Source of the DNA: Luzula sylvatica
Taxonomy: Eukaryota; Streptophyta; Magnoliopsida; Poales; Juncaceae
Reading direction: 5' to 3'
DNA: 64,000 nucleotides
Assembly (NCBI GenBank): GCA_946800325.1
Contig: OX326957.1
Coordinates: forward strand, 20,151,007-20,215,006
Shown: positions 1 to 11,400 of the stretch, piece by piece
Numbering within the stretch: position 1 is the first letter of the stretch
Layout: every line of letters starts with the position of its first letter
The notes under the pieces: generated by a model
What the model saw: the letters and a program-made list of their open reading frames with translations, nothing else
The model's database searches: none
Told to the model about the DNA's origin: nothing
Made by a program: the position numbers and the translations under genes

Positions 1-119
1 CCCCTACCCCCACCTTTGGAGATTTTTACCCCCAACCCCCCCTTTGGAGATTTTTACCCCCTACCCCCCCCCCCCCTTCGGAGATTTTTACCCCATACCC
101 CCCCCTTTAGAGATTTTTA

Positions 120-740
120 CCACCTACCCCGCTTTGGATATTTTTACCCCCTACCCCCCTTTGGAGATTTTTACCCCCTAACCCCCCTTTGAAGATTTTT
201 ACCCCCTACCCCACCTTTGGAGATTTTTACCCCCTACCTTTGGAGATTTTTACCCCTACCCCCCCTTTGGAGATTCTTACCACTACCCCCCCTTTGGAGA
301 TTTTTACCCCCTACCCCCCTTTAGAGATTTTTACCCCCTACCCCCCTTTTGGATATTTTTACCCCCTACCCCCCCCCCCCCCTTGGAGATTTTTACCCCC
401 TACCCCCCTTTGGAGATTTTTACCCCCTACCCCCCCTTTGGAGATTTTTACCCCCTACCCCCCCCCCTTTGGAGATTTTTACCCCCTACCCCCCCGTTTC
501 GAGATTTTTACCCCCTACCCCCCCTTTGGATATTTTTACCCCCTACCCCCCCCCCCCCCTTTGGATATTTTTACCCCCTACCCCCCCCCCCCCCCTTTGG
601 AGATTTTTACCCCCTACCCTCCCTTTGAAGATTTTTACCCCCTACCCCCCCCTTTGTAGATTTTTACCCTCTACCCCCCCTTTGAAGATTTTTACCCCCT
701 ACCCCCCCTTTGGAGATTTTTTCCCCTACCCCCCATTTGG
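120..740 (+). repeat. Higher-order block A, copy 1
   Basis: An ordered run of variant units. It includes a TTTGAAG unit (188), a short unit whose second C tract is only CC (about 228), a GATTCTTACCACTA unit (272), TTTCGAG (about 498), TTTGTAG followed by CCCTCTACC (653), and a TTTTTTCCCC unit (about 717). The same order recurs at 4165-4800. The first shared anchors lie 4050 bases apart (188 and 4238, 272 and 4322) and the last about 4063, the difference being C-tract length. I take this as a dispersed duplication inside the array. Confidence 0.85.
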
Positions 741-796
741 AGATTTTTACCCCCTACCCGCCCTTTGGAGATTTTTACCCCTACCCCCCCTTTGGA

Positions 797-1425
797 GATT
801 CTTACCACTACCCCCCCCCCCCCCCCCCTTTGGAGATTTTTACCCCCTACCCCCCTTTGGAGATTTTTACCCCCTACCCCCCTTTTGGATATTTTTACCC
901 CCTACCCCCCCCCCCCCTTTGGAGATTTTTATCCCCTACCCCCCTTTGGAGATTTTTACCCCCTACCCCCCCTTTGGAGATTTTTACCCCCTACCCCCCC
1001 CCCTTTGGAGATTTTTACCCCCTACCCCCCGTTTCGAGATTTTTACCCCCTACCCCCCCTTTGGAGATTTTTACACCCTACCCCCCTTTAGAGATTTTTA
1101 CCCCCTACCCCCCTTTTGGATATTTTTACCCCCTACCCACCCCCCCTTTGGAGATTTTTACCCCCTACCCCCCTTTGGAGATTTTTACCCCCTACCCCCC
1201 CTTTGGAGATTTTTACCCCCTACCCCCCCCCCCCCCTTTGGAGATTTTTACCCCCTACCCCCCCTTTGGAGATTTTGACCCCCTACCCCCCCGTTTCGAG
1301 ATTATTACCCCCTACCCCCCCTTTGGATATTTTAACCCCCTACCCCCCCCCCCCCCCCCCTTTGGAGATTTTTACCCCCTACCCCCCCTTTAGAGATTTT
1401 TAACCCCTACCCCCCTTTGGATATT
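797..1425 (+). repeat. Higher-order block B, copy 1
   Basis: Begins with a second GATTCTTACCACTA unit (797), followed by a TTTTTATCCCC unit (about 927), TTTCGAG units (about 1034 and 1297, the second with GATTATTACC) and TTTAGAG with TTTTTAACCCC (1389). The same series recurs at about 5415-6075, offset near 4620 at the front and 4654 at the end. Part of its front half also resembles block A, so A and B are themselves related. Confidence 0.8.
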
Positions 1426-1943
1426 TTTACCCCCTACCCCCCCCCCCCCTTTGGAGATTTTTACCCCCTACCCTCCCTTTGAAGATTTTTACCCCCTACC
1501 CCCCCCGTTTGTAGATTTTTACCCCCTACCTTTGGAGATTTTTACCCCTACCCCCCCTTTGGAGATTTTTACCCCTACCCCCCATTTGGAGATTTTTACC
1601 CCCTACACCCCCCCCCCCCCCCTTTAGAGATTTTTACCCCCTACCCCCCTTTGGAGATTTTTACCCCCAACCCCCCCTTTGGAGATTTTTACCCCCTACC
1701 CCCCCTTTAGAGATTTTTACCCCCTACCCCCTTTTGGATATTTTTACCCCCTACCCCCCCTCCTTTGGAGATTTTTACCCCCTACCCCCCCTTTGGAGAT
1801 TTTTACCCCCTACCCCCCCCCTTTGGATAGTTTTACCCCCTACCCCCCCTTTGGAGATTTTTACCCCCTACCCCCCCCCCCCCCCCCTTTAGAGATTTTT
1901 ACACCCTACCCCCCTTTGGATATTTTTACCCCCTACCCCCCCC

Positions 1944-2220
1944 TTTGAAGATTTTTACCCCCTACCCCCCCTTTGGAGATTTTTACCCCTTACACCCCCT
2001 TTGGAGATTTTTTCCCCTACCCCCCCTTTGGAGATTTTTACCCCCTACCCCCCCTTTCGAGATTTTTACCGCCTACCCGCCCTTTGGAGATTTTTACCCC
2101 TACCCCCCCTTTGGAGATTTTTACCCCTACACCCCCTTTGGAGTTCTTTACCCCCTACCCCCCCTTGGGGGATTTTTACCCCCTACCCCCCCTTTGGATA
2201 TTTTTACCCCCTACCCCCCC
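1944..2220 (+). repeat. 10-unit module C, tandem copy 1 (277 bp)
   Basis: Runs from a TTTGAAG unit through a TTACACCCCC variant, a TTTTTTCCCC unit, TTTCGAG, ACCCGCCC and a GGAGTTCTTTACC unit to a TTGGGGG head and a TTTGGATAT unit. The next copy starts exactly 277 bases later with the same order. Differences are single bases, such as ACCGCC versus ACCCCC after TTTCGAG and TTGGGGG versus TTGGGAG. Confidence 0.93.
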
Positions 2221-2497
2221 TTTGAAGATTTTTACCCCCTACCCCCCCTTTGGAGATTTTTACCCCTTACACCCCCTTTGGAGATTTTTTCCCCTACCCC
2301 CCCTTTGGAGATTTTTACCCCCTACCCCCCCTTTCGAGATTTTTACCCCCTACCCGCCCTTTGGAGATTTTTACCCCTACCCCCCCTTTGGAGATTTTTA
2401 CCCCTACCCCCCCTTTGGAGTTCTTTACCCCCTACCCCCCCTTGGGAGATTTTTACCCCCTACCCCCCCTTTGGATATTTTTACCCCCTACCCCCCC
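2221..2497 (+). repeat. 10-unit module C, tandem copy 2
   Basis: Direct neighbour of copy 1 with a fixed 277-base offset (for example TTTGAAG at 1944 and 2221). Because C-tract lengths also agree along the module, this is one of the youngest-looking duplications in the left arm. Confidence 0.93.
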
Positions 2498-3484
2498 CCC
2501 CCTTTGGAGATTTTTACCCCCTACCACCCGTTTGGAGACTTTTACCCCCTACCCCCCCCCCTTTGAAGATTTTTAACCCCTACCCCCCCCCCCCCCCTTT
2601 GGAGATTTTTACCCCCTACCCCCCCTTTGAAGATTTTTACCCCCTACCCTTTGGAGATTTTTACCCCCTACCCCCCCTTTTGAGATTTATACCCCTACCC
2701 CCCCTTTGGAGATTTTTACCCCCTACCCCCCCTTTAGAGATTTTTACCCCATACCCCCCCTTTGGAGATTTTTACCCCTACCCCCACCTTTGGAGATTTT
2801 TACCCCATACCCCCCCTTTGGAGATTTTTACCCCTACCCCCACCTTTGGAGATTTTTACCCCCTACCCCCCCCCCCCCCCTTTGGATATTTTTACCCCCC
2901 TACCCCCACCCCCTTTGGAGATTTTTACCCCCTACCCCCCCTTTGGAGATTTTTACCCCCGCCCCCCCCCCCCTTTGGAGATTTTTACCCCCTACCCCCC
3001 CTTTAGAGATTTTTACCCCTACCCCCCTTTGGATATTTTTACCCCCTACCCCCCTTTGGAGATTTTTACCCCCTACCCCCCCCTTTGAAGATTTTAACCC
3101 CCTACCCCCCTATGGAGATTTTTACCCCTACCTTCGGAGATTACTACCCCTAACCCCCCTTTGGAGATTTTTACCCCTACCCCCCCTTTGGAGATTTTTA
3201 CCCCCTACCCCCCCTTTAGAGATTTTTACCCCCTACCCCCTTTTGGATATTTTTACCCCCTACCCCCCCCCCCCCCTTTGGAGATTTTTACCCCCTACCC
3301 CCCCTTTGGAGATTTTTACCCCCTACCCCCCCCCCCCCCTTTGGATAGTTTTACCCCCTACCCCCCCTTTTGAGATTTTTACCCCCTACCCCCCCCCCTT
3401 TAGAGATTTTTACACCCTACCCCCCTTTGGATATTTTTACCCCCTACCCCCCTTTGAAGATTATTACCCTCTACCCCCCCCTTT

Positions 3485-3760
3485 GGAGATTTTTACCCCC
3501 TACCCCCCCTTTGGAGATTTTTTCCCCTACCCCCCCTTTGGAGATTTTTACCCCCTACCCCCCCCCCCCTTTCGAGATTTTTACCCCCTACCCGCCCTTT
3601 GGAGATTTTTACCCCTACCCCCCCTTTGGAGATTTTTACCCCTACCCCCTCTTTGGAGATTTTTACCCCTACCCCCCCTTTGGAGTTCTTTACCCCCTAC
3701 CCCCCGTTGGGAGATTTTTACCCCCTACCCCCCCTTTGGATATTTTTACCCCCTACCCCC
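3485..3760 (+). repeat. 10-unit module C, dispersed copy 3
   Basis: Same order of variants as 1944-2220: TTTTTTCCCC unit, TTTCGAG, ACCCGCCC, C4 units (one with a CTCTTTGG junction), GGAGTTCTTTACC and TTGGGAG. C-tract lengths differ (an enlarged tract precedes TTTCGAG), and the TTGGGAG head is preceded by CCCCCG here. Confidence 0.85.
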
Positions 3761-4164
3761 CCCCCCCCCCTTTGGAGATTTTTAACCCCTACCACCCCTT
3801 TGGAGATTTTTACCCCCTACCCCCCCCCCCCCCCCCCCCTTTGAAGATTTTTACCCCCTACCCACCTCCCCCCTTTGGAGATTTTGACCCCCTACCCCCC
3901 CCTTTGAAGATTTTTACCCCCTACCCTTTGGAGATTTTTACCCCCTACCCCCCCTTTGGAGATTTATACCCCTACCCCCCCTTTGGAGATTTTTACCCCC
4001 TACCTCCCCTTTAGAGATTTTTACCCCATACCCCCCCTTTGGAGATTTTTACCCCTACCCCCACCTTTGGAGATTTTTACCCCCTACCCCCCTTTGGAGA
4101 TTTTTACCCCCTACCCCCCCCCCCCTTCGGAGATTTTTACCCCCTACCCCCCCCCTTTAGAGAT

Positions 4165-4800
4165 TTTTACCCCCTACCCCGCTTTGGATATTTTTACCCC
4201 CTACCCCCCTTTGGAGATTTTTACCCCCTACCCCCCCTTTGAAGATTTTTACCCCCTACCCCACCTTTGGAGATTTTTACCCCCTACCTTTGGAGATTTT
4301 TACCCCTACCCGCCCTTTGGAGATTCTTACCACTACCCCCCCTTTGGAGATTTTTACCTCCTACCCCCCTTTAGAGATTTTTACCCCCTACCCCCCTTTT
4401 GGATATTTTTACCCCCTACCCCCCCCCCCCCCCCCTTTGGAGATTTTTACCCCCTACCCCCCTTTGGAGATTTTTACCCCCTACCCCCCCTTTGGAGATT
4501 TTTACCCCCTACCCACCCCCCCTTTGGAGATTTTTACCCCCTACCCCCCCGTTTCGAGATTTTTACCCCCTACCCCCCCTTTGGATATTTTTACCCCCTA
4601 CCCCCCCCCCCCTTTTGATATTTTTACCCCCTACCCCCCCCCCCCCACCCCCCCTTTGGAGATTTTTACCCCCTACCCTCCCTTTGAAGATTTTTACCCC
4701 CTACCCCCCCCCCCCCTTTGTAGATTTTTACCCTCTACCCCCCCTTTGAAGATTTTTACCCCCTACCCCCCCTTTGGAGATTTTTTCCCCTACCCCCCCT
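4165..4800 (+). repeat. Higher-order block A, copy 2
   Basis: Repeats the variant order of 120-740, including GATTCTTACCACTA (4322), TTTCGAG (about 4554) and TTTGTAG followed by CCCTCTACC (about 4717). It carries private changes such as ACCCGCCC before the 4322 unit and TTTTACCTCC. Confidence 0.85.
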
Positions 4801-5005
4801 TTGGAGATTTTTACCCCCTACCCCCCTTTCGAGATTTTTACCCCCTACCCGCCCTTTGGAGATTTTTACCCCTACCCCCCCTTTGGAGCTTTTTACCCCT
4901 ACCCCCTCTTTGGAGATTTTTACCCCTACCCCCCCTTTGGAGTTCTTTACCCCCTACCCCCCCTTGGGAGATTTTTACCCCCTACCCCCGCTTTAGAGAT
5001 TTTTA
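4740..5005 (+). repeat. 10-unit module C, dispersed copy 4
   Basis: Overlaps the end of block A copy 2 and reproduces module C: TTTGAAG, TTTTTTCCCC, TTTCGAG, ACCCGCCC, a GGAGCTTTTTACC change, CTCTTTGG, GGAGTTCTTTACC and TTGGGAG. The CTCTTTGG junction is shared with copy 3 and not with copies 1 and 2, so copies 3 and 4 look closer to each other. Confidence 0.82.
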
Positions 5006-5414
5006 CCCCCTACCCCCCCTTTGGATATTTTTACCCCCTACCCCCCCCCCCCCTTTGGAGATTTTTACCCCCTACCACCCCTTTGGAGATTTTTACCCCC
5101 TACCCCCCACCCCCCGTTGAAGATTTTTACCCCCTACCCCCCTTTGGAGATTTTTACCCCCTACCCCCCATTTGGAGATTTTTACCCCCTACCCCCCCCC
5201 CCCCCCTTTGGAGATTTTTACCCCCTACCCCCCCCCCCCCCCCCCCCCTTTAGAGATTTTTACCCCCTACCCCACTTTGGATATTTTTACCCCCTACCCC
5301 CCTTTGGAGATTTTTACCCCCTACCCCCCCATTGAAGATTTTTACCCCCTACCCCACCTTTGGAGATTTTTACACCCTACCTTTGGAGATTTTTACCCCT
5401 ACCCCCCCTTTGGA

Positions 5415-6075
5415 GATTCTTACCACTACCCCCCCTTTGGAGATTTTTACCCCCTACCCCCCTTTGGAGATTTTTACCCCCTACCCACCTTTTGGATATT
5501 TTTACCCCCTACCCCCCCCCCCCCCCCTTTGGAGATTTTTATCCCCTACCCCCCGTTGGAGATTTTTACCCCCTACCCCCCCTTTGGAGATTTTTACCCC
5601 TACCCCCCCCCCCCCCTTTGGAGATTTTTACCCCCTACCCCCCGTTTCGAGATTTTTACCCCCTACCCCCCCTTTGGAGATTTTTACCCCCTACCCCCCT
5701 TTAGAGATTTTTACCCCCTACCCCCCTTTTGGATATTTTTACCCCCTACCCCCCCCCCCCCCCCCCCCTTTGGAGATTTTTACCCCCTACCCCCCTTTGG
5801 AGATTTTTACCACCTACCCCCCCTTTGGAGATTTTTACCCCCTACCCCCCCCCCCCCTTTGAAGATTTTTACCCCCTACCCCCCCTTTGGAGATTTTTAC
5901 CCCCTACCCCCCCGTTTCGAGATTATTACCCCCTACCCCCCCTTTGGATATTTTTACCCCCTACCCCCCCCCCCCCCTTTGGAGATTTTTACCCCCTACC
6001 CACCCCCCCCCCCCTTTGGAGATTTTTACACCCTACCCCCCCTTTAGAGATTTTTAACCCCTACCCCCCTTTGGA
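5415..6075 (+). repeat. Higher-order block B, copy 2
   Basis: Recurrence of 797-1425: GATTCTTACCACTA (5415), TTTTTATCCCC (about 5537), two TTTCGAG units (the second, about 5916, with GATTATTACC) and TTTAGAG with TTTTTAACCCC (6043). A partial block A-like stretch (about 5250-5400) precedes it. Confidence 0.8.
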
Positions 6076-8044
6076 GATTTTTACCCCCTACCCCCCCTTT
6101 GGAATTTTTTACCCCCTACCCCCCTTGGGAGATTTTTACTCCCTACCCCCCCCTTCCGAGATTTTTACCCCCTACCCCCCCTTTGGAGATTTTTACCCCC
6201 TACCCCCCCCCCCCCTTTGGATATTTTTACCCCCTACCCCCCCTTTGGAGATTTTTACCCCCTACCCCCCCTTTGGACATTTTTACACCCTACCCCCCTT
6301 TGGATATTTTTACCCCCTACCCCCCCCCCCCCCCCCATTGGAGAATTTTACCCCCTACCCCCCCTTTGCCGATTTTTACCACATACCCCCCCTTGGGAGA
6401 TTTTTACCCCCTACCCCCCCCCCCCTTTAGAGATTTTTACCCCCTACCCCCCTTTGGAGATTTTTACCCCCTACCCCCCTTTGGATATTTTTACCCCCTA
6501 CCCCCCTTTCGGAGATTTTTACTCCCTACCCCCCCTTCCGAGATTTTTACCCCCTACCCCCCCTTTGGATATTTTTACCCCCTACCCCCCTTTCGGAGAT
6601 TTTTACTCCCTACCCCCCCTTCCGAGATTTTTACCTCCTACCCCCCCTTTCGATATTTTTACCCCCCGCCCCCCCCTTTGGAGATTTTTACCCCCTATCC
6701 CCCCACCCCCCCCTTTGGAGATTTTTACCACGTACCACCCCTTTGGAGATATTTACCCCCTACCCCCCCTTGGGAGATTTTTACCCCCTACCCCACCTTG
6801 GGAGATTTTTACCCCCTACCCCCCCTTTAGAGTTTTTTACCCGCAACCCTCCCTTTGGATATTTTTACCCCCTACCCCCCCCCCCCCCCCCTTGGAGATT
6901 TTTACCCCCTACCCCCCATTGGAGATTTTTACCCCTACCCCCCCTTTGGGAGATTTTTACCCCCTACCCCCCCTTTGGAGATTTTTACCCCTACCCCCCC
7001 TTTGGAGATTTTTACCCACTACCCCCCCTTTGGAGATTTTTACCCCCTACCCCCCTTTGGAGATTTTTACCCCTACCCCCCCTTTGGAGATTTTTACCCC
7101 TACCACCCCTTTGGAGATTTATACCCCTACCCCCCCTTTGGAGATCTTTACCCCCTACCCCCCCTTGGGAGATTTTTACCCCCTACCACCCCTTAGGAGA
7201 TTTTTACCCCCTACCCCCCCTTTTTTTACCCCCTACCCCCCCTTGGAAGATTTTTACCCCCTACCCCCCCCTTTGTAGATTTTTACCCCCTACCCTGCCT
7301 TTGGAGATTTTTACCCCCTACCCCGCCTTTGGAGATTTTTACCCCTACCCCCCCCCCCCCCCTGGGAGATTTTTACCCCCTACCCCCCCTTTGAAGATTT
7401 TTACCCCCTACCCCCCCTTTGGAGATTTTTACCCCCTACCCCCCCTTTTGAGATTTTTACCCCAACCCCCCCCTTTGGAGATTTTTACCCCCTACCCCCC
7501 CCCCCTTTCGAGATTTTTACCCCCTACCCCCCCTTTGGAGATTTTTACCCCTACCCCCCCTTTGGAGATTTTTACCCCCTACCCCCCCTTTGGAGATTTT
7601 TACCCCCTACCCCCCCTTTGGATATTTTTACCCCCTACCCCCCCTTTGGATATTTTAACCCCCTACCCCCCCATGGGAGATTTTTCACCCCTACCCCCCC
7701 CCCCCTTTAGAGATTTTTACCCCCTACCACCCTTTGGATATTTTTACCCCCTACCCCCCCTTTGAAGATTTTTACCCCTACCCCCCCTTTGGAGATTTTT
7801 ACCCCCTACCCCCCCTTTGAAGATTTTTACCCACTACCCCCCCTTTGGAGATTTTTACCCACTACCCCCCCCTTTGGAGATTTTTACCCCCTACCCCCCT
7901 TTGGAGATTTTTACCCCTACCCCCCCCCCCCCCCTTTGGAGATTTTTACCCCTACCCCCCCTTTGGAGATTTATACCCCTACCCCCCCTTGGGAGATTTT
8001 TACCCCCTACCACCCCTTAGGAGATTTTTACCCCCTACCCCCCC
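6076..8044 (+). repeat. Array segment with T7 deletion units and C4-rich units
   Basis: Contains TTGGGAG and TTCGGAG/TTCCGAG pairs (about 6510-6620, in two close copies), a TTTAGAGTTTTTTACCCGCAACC unit near 6825, many C4 units (6920-7130) and a unit in which TTTGGAGATTTTT is reduced to T7 (7221), which I read as a 6-base internal deletion. The T7 marker recurs at 8045, 9991, 14606 and 15243. No gene is visible. Confidence 0.8.
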
Positions 8045-9465
8045 TTTTTTTACCCCCTACCCCCCCTTGGAAGATTTTTACCCCCTACCCCCCCTTTGTA
8101 GATTTTTACCCCCTACCCTTCCTTTGGAGATTTTTACCCCCTACCCCGCCTTCGGAGATTTTTACCCCTACCCCCCCCCCCCCCTTGGGAGATTTTTACC
8201 CCCTACCCCCCCTTTGAAGATTTTTACCCCCTACCCCCCCTTTGTAGATTTTTACCCCCTACCCCCCCTTTTGAGATTTTTACCCCAACCCCCCCTTTGG
8301 AGATTTTTACCCCCTACCCCCCCCCCCCCCCCCTTTCGAGATTTTTACCCCTACCCCCCCTTTGGAGATTTTTACCCCTACCCCCCCTTTGGAGATTTTT
8401 ACCCCCTACCCCCCCTTTGGAGATTTTTACCCCCTACCCCCCCTTTGGATATTTTTACCCCCTACCCCCCCTTTGGATATTTTTACCCCCTACCCCCCCA
8501 TGGGAGATTTTTCCCCCCTACCCCCCCCCCCCCCCCTTTAGAGATTTTTACCCCCTACCCCCCTTTGGATATTTTTACCCCCTACCCCCCCTTTGAAGAT
8601 TTTAACCCCTACCCCCCCCTTTGGAGATTTTTACCCCCTACCCCCCTTTGAAGATTTTTACCCCCTACCCCCCCTTTGGAGATTTTTACCCCCTACCCCC
8701 CATTTGGAGATTTTTACCCCCTACCCTGCCTTTGGAGATTTTTACCCCCTACCCCGCCTTTGGAGATTTTTCCCTCTCCCCCACCCCCTTGGGAGATTTT
8801 TACCCCCTACCCCCCCTTTGAAGATTTTTACCCCCTACCCCCCCTTTGGAGATTTTTACCCCCTACCCCCCCTTTTGAGATTTTTAGCCCAACCCCCCCT
8901 TTGGAGATTTTTACCCCCTACCCCCCCCCCCCCCTTTCGAGATTTTTACCCCCTACCCCCCCTTTGGAGATTTTTACCCCTACCCCCCCTTTGGAGATTT
9001 TTACCCCCTACCCCCCCTTTGGAGATTTTTACCCCCTACCCCCCCTTTGGATATTTTTACCCCCTACCCCCCCTTTGGATATTTTTACCCCCTACCCCCC
9101 CATGGGAGATTTTTCCCCCCTACCCCCCCCCCCCCCCCCCATTTAGAGATTTTTACCCCCTACCCCCATTTGGATATTTTTACCCCCTACCCCCCCTTTG
9201 AAGATTTTTACCCCTACCCCCCCTTTGGAGATTTTTACCCCCTACCCCCCCCCCCCCCCTTTGGAGATTTTTACCCCCTACCCCCCCTTTGGAGATTTTT
9301 ACCCCCTACCCCCCCCTTTGGAGATTTTTACCCCCTACCACCCCTTTGGAGATCTTTACCCCTACCCCCCCCCCCCCCCTTGGGAGATTTTTACCCCCTA
9401 CCACCCCTTCGGAGATTTCTACTCCCTACCCCCCCCTTCTGAGATTTTTACCCCCTACCCCCCTT
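8045..9465 (+). repeat. 1.9-kb duplication, copy 1
   Basis: Opens with the T7 deletion unit and TTGGAAG, then TTTGTAG, TTTTGAG with ACCCCAACC, TTTCGAG, and two CATGGGAGATTTTTCCCCCC units (8498 and 9102). It ends with a GATCTTT, TTGGGAG, TTCGGAG, TTCTGAG series near 9350-9440. The same anchors recur about 1940-1946 bases later. Within it, the CATGGGAG stretch repeats at a spacing of about 600 bases. Confidence 0.85.
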
Positions 9466-9989
9466 TGGAGATTTTTACCCCCTACCCCCCCTTTGGAGAT
9501 TTTTACCCCCTACCCCCCCTTTGGATATTTTTACCCCCTACCCCCCCCTTTGGATATTTTTACCCCCTACCCCCCCATGGGAGATTTTTCCCCCCTACCC
9601 CCCCCCCCCCCCCCCCTTTAGAGATTTTTACCCCCTACCCCCCTTTGGATATTTTTACCCCCTACCCCCCCTTTGAAGATTTTTACCCCTACCCCCCCTT
9701 TGGAGATTTTTACCCCCTACCCCCCTTTGAAGATTTTTACCCCCTACCCCCCCTTTGGAGATTTTTACCCACTACCCCCCCTTTGGAGATTTTTACCCCC
9801 TACCCCCCTTTGGAGATTTTTACCCCTACCCCCCCCCCCCCCCCTTTGGAGATTTTTACCCCTACCCCCCCCCCTTTGGAGATTTTTACCCCTACCCCCC
9901 CCCCCCCTTTGGAGATTTATACCCCTACCCCCCCTTGGGAGATTTTTACCCCCTACCACCCCTTAGGAGATTTTTACCCCCTACCCCCC
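9466..9989 (+). repeat. Junction between the 1.9-kb copies
   Basis: Holds a third CATGGGAG unit (9577), TTTAGAG/TTTGGATAT pairs and a CCCACTACC unit (9769), leading to GGAGATTTATACC (about 9912). This part matches about 7850-8020 with one additional unit. No gene is visible. A 64-codon reading frame on the minus strand here is repeat-derived. Confidence 0.75.
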
Positions 9990-11400
9990 CTTTTTTTACC
10001 CCCTACCCCCCCTTGGAAGATTTTTACCCCCTACCCCCCCCCTTTGTAGATTTTTACCCCCTACCCTGCCTTTGGAGATTTTTACCCCCTACCCCACCTT
10101 TGGAGATTTTTACCCCTACCCCCCCCTTGGGAGATTTTTACCCCCTACCCCCCCTTTGAAGATTTTTACCCCCTACCCCCCCTTTGGAGATTTTTACCCC
10201 CTACCCCCCCTTTTGAGATTTTTACCCCAACCCCCCCTTTGGAGATTTTTACCCCTACCCCCCCCCCCCCTTTCGAGATTTTTACCCCCTACCCCCCCCT
10301 TTGGAGATTTTTACCCCTACCCCCCCTTTGGAGATTTTTACCCCCTACCCCCCCTTTGGAGATTTTTACCCCCTACCCCCCCTTTGGATATTTTTACCCC
10401 CTACCCCCCCTTTGGATATTTTTACCCCCTACCCCCCCATGGGAGATTTTTCCCCCCTACCCCCCCCCCCCCCCTTTAGAGATTTTTCCCCCCTACCCCC
10501 CTTTGGATATTTTTACCCCCTACCCCCCCTTTGAAGATTTTTACCCCTACCCCCCCTTTGGAGATTTTTACCCCCTACCCCCCTTTGAAGATTTTTACCC
10601 CCTACCCCCCCTTTGGAGATTTTTACCCCCTACCCCCCATTTGGAGATTTTTACCCCCTACCCTGCCTTTGGAGATTTTTACCCCCTACCCCCGCCTTTG
10701 GAGATTTTTCCCTCTACCCCCCCCCCCCCCCCCTTGGGAGATTTTTACCCCCTACCCCCCCTTTGAAGATTTTTACCCCCTACCCCCCCTTTGGAGATTT
10801 TTACCCCCTACCCCCCCTTTTGAGATTTTTAGCCCAACCCCCCCTTTGGAGATTTTTACCCCCTACCCCCCCCCCCCCCCCTTTCGAGATTTTTACCCCC
10901 TACCCCCCCTTTGGAGAATTTTACCCCTACCCCCCCTTTGGAGATTTTTACCCCCTACCCCCCCTTTGGAGATTTTTACCCCCTACCCCCCCTTTGGATA
11001 TTTTTACCCCCTACCCCCCCTTTGGATATTTTTACCCCCTACCCCCCCATGGGAGATTTTTCCCCCCTACCCCCCCCCCCCTTTAGAGATTTTTACCCCC
11101 TACCCCCATTTGGATATTTTTACCCCCTACCCCCCCTTTGAAGATTTTTACCCCTACCCCCCCTTTGGAGATTTTTACCCCCTACCCCCCCCCCCCCCCC
11201 TTTGGAGATTTTTACCCCCTACCCCCCCTTTGGAGATTTTTACCCCCTACCCCCCCTTTGGAGATTTTTACCCCTACCCCCCCTTTGGAGATCTTTACCC
11301 CTACCCCCCCCTTGGGAGATTTTTACCCCCTACCACCCCTTCGGAGATTTTTACTCCCTACCCCCCCTTCTGAGATTTTTACGCCCTACCCCCCTTTGGA
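9990..11400 (+). repeat. 1.9-kb duplication, copy 2
   Basis: Same marker order as 8045-9465: T7 unit (9991), TTGGAAG, TTTGTAG, TTTTGAG with ACCCCAACC, CATGGGAG units (10438 and 11048), then GATCTTT, TTGGGAG, TTCGGAG, TTCTGAG (about 11290-11380). C tracts before TTTCGAG and TTTAGAG are enlarged in both copies but differ in exact length. Confidence 0.85.

Noticed and set aside
9765..9959. Short Gly-rich minus-strand frame (64 codons) and similar ones at 44233-44415 and 52497-52703
   Set aside because: They lie on the G-rich strand, where most units carry stops (TAG, TAA). These survive only because local tract lengths keep the stops out of frame. They have no other coding sign.
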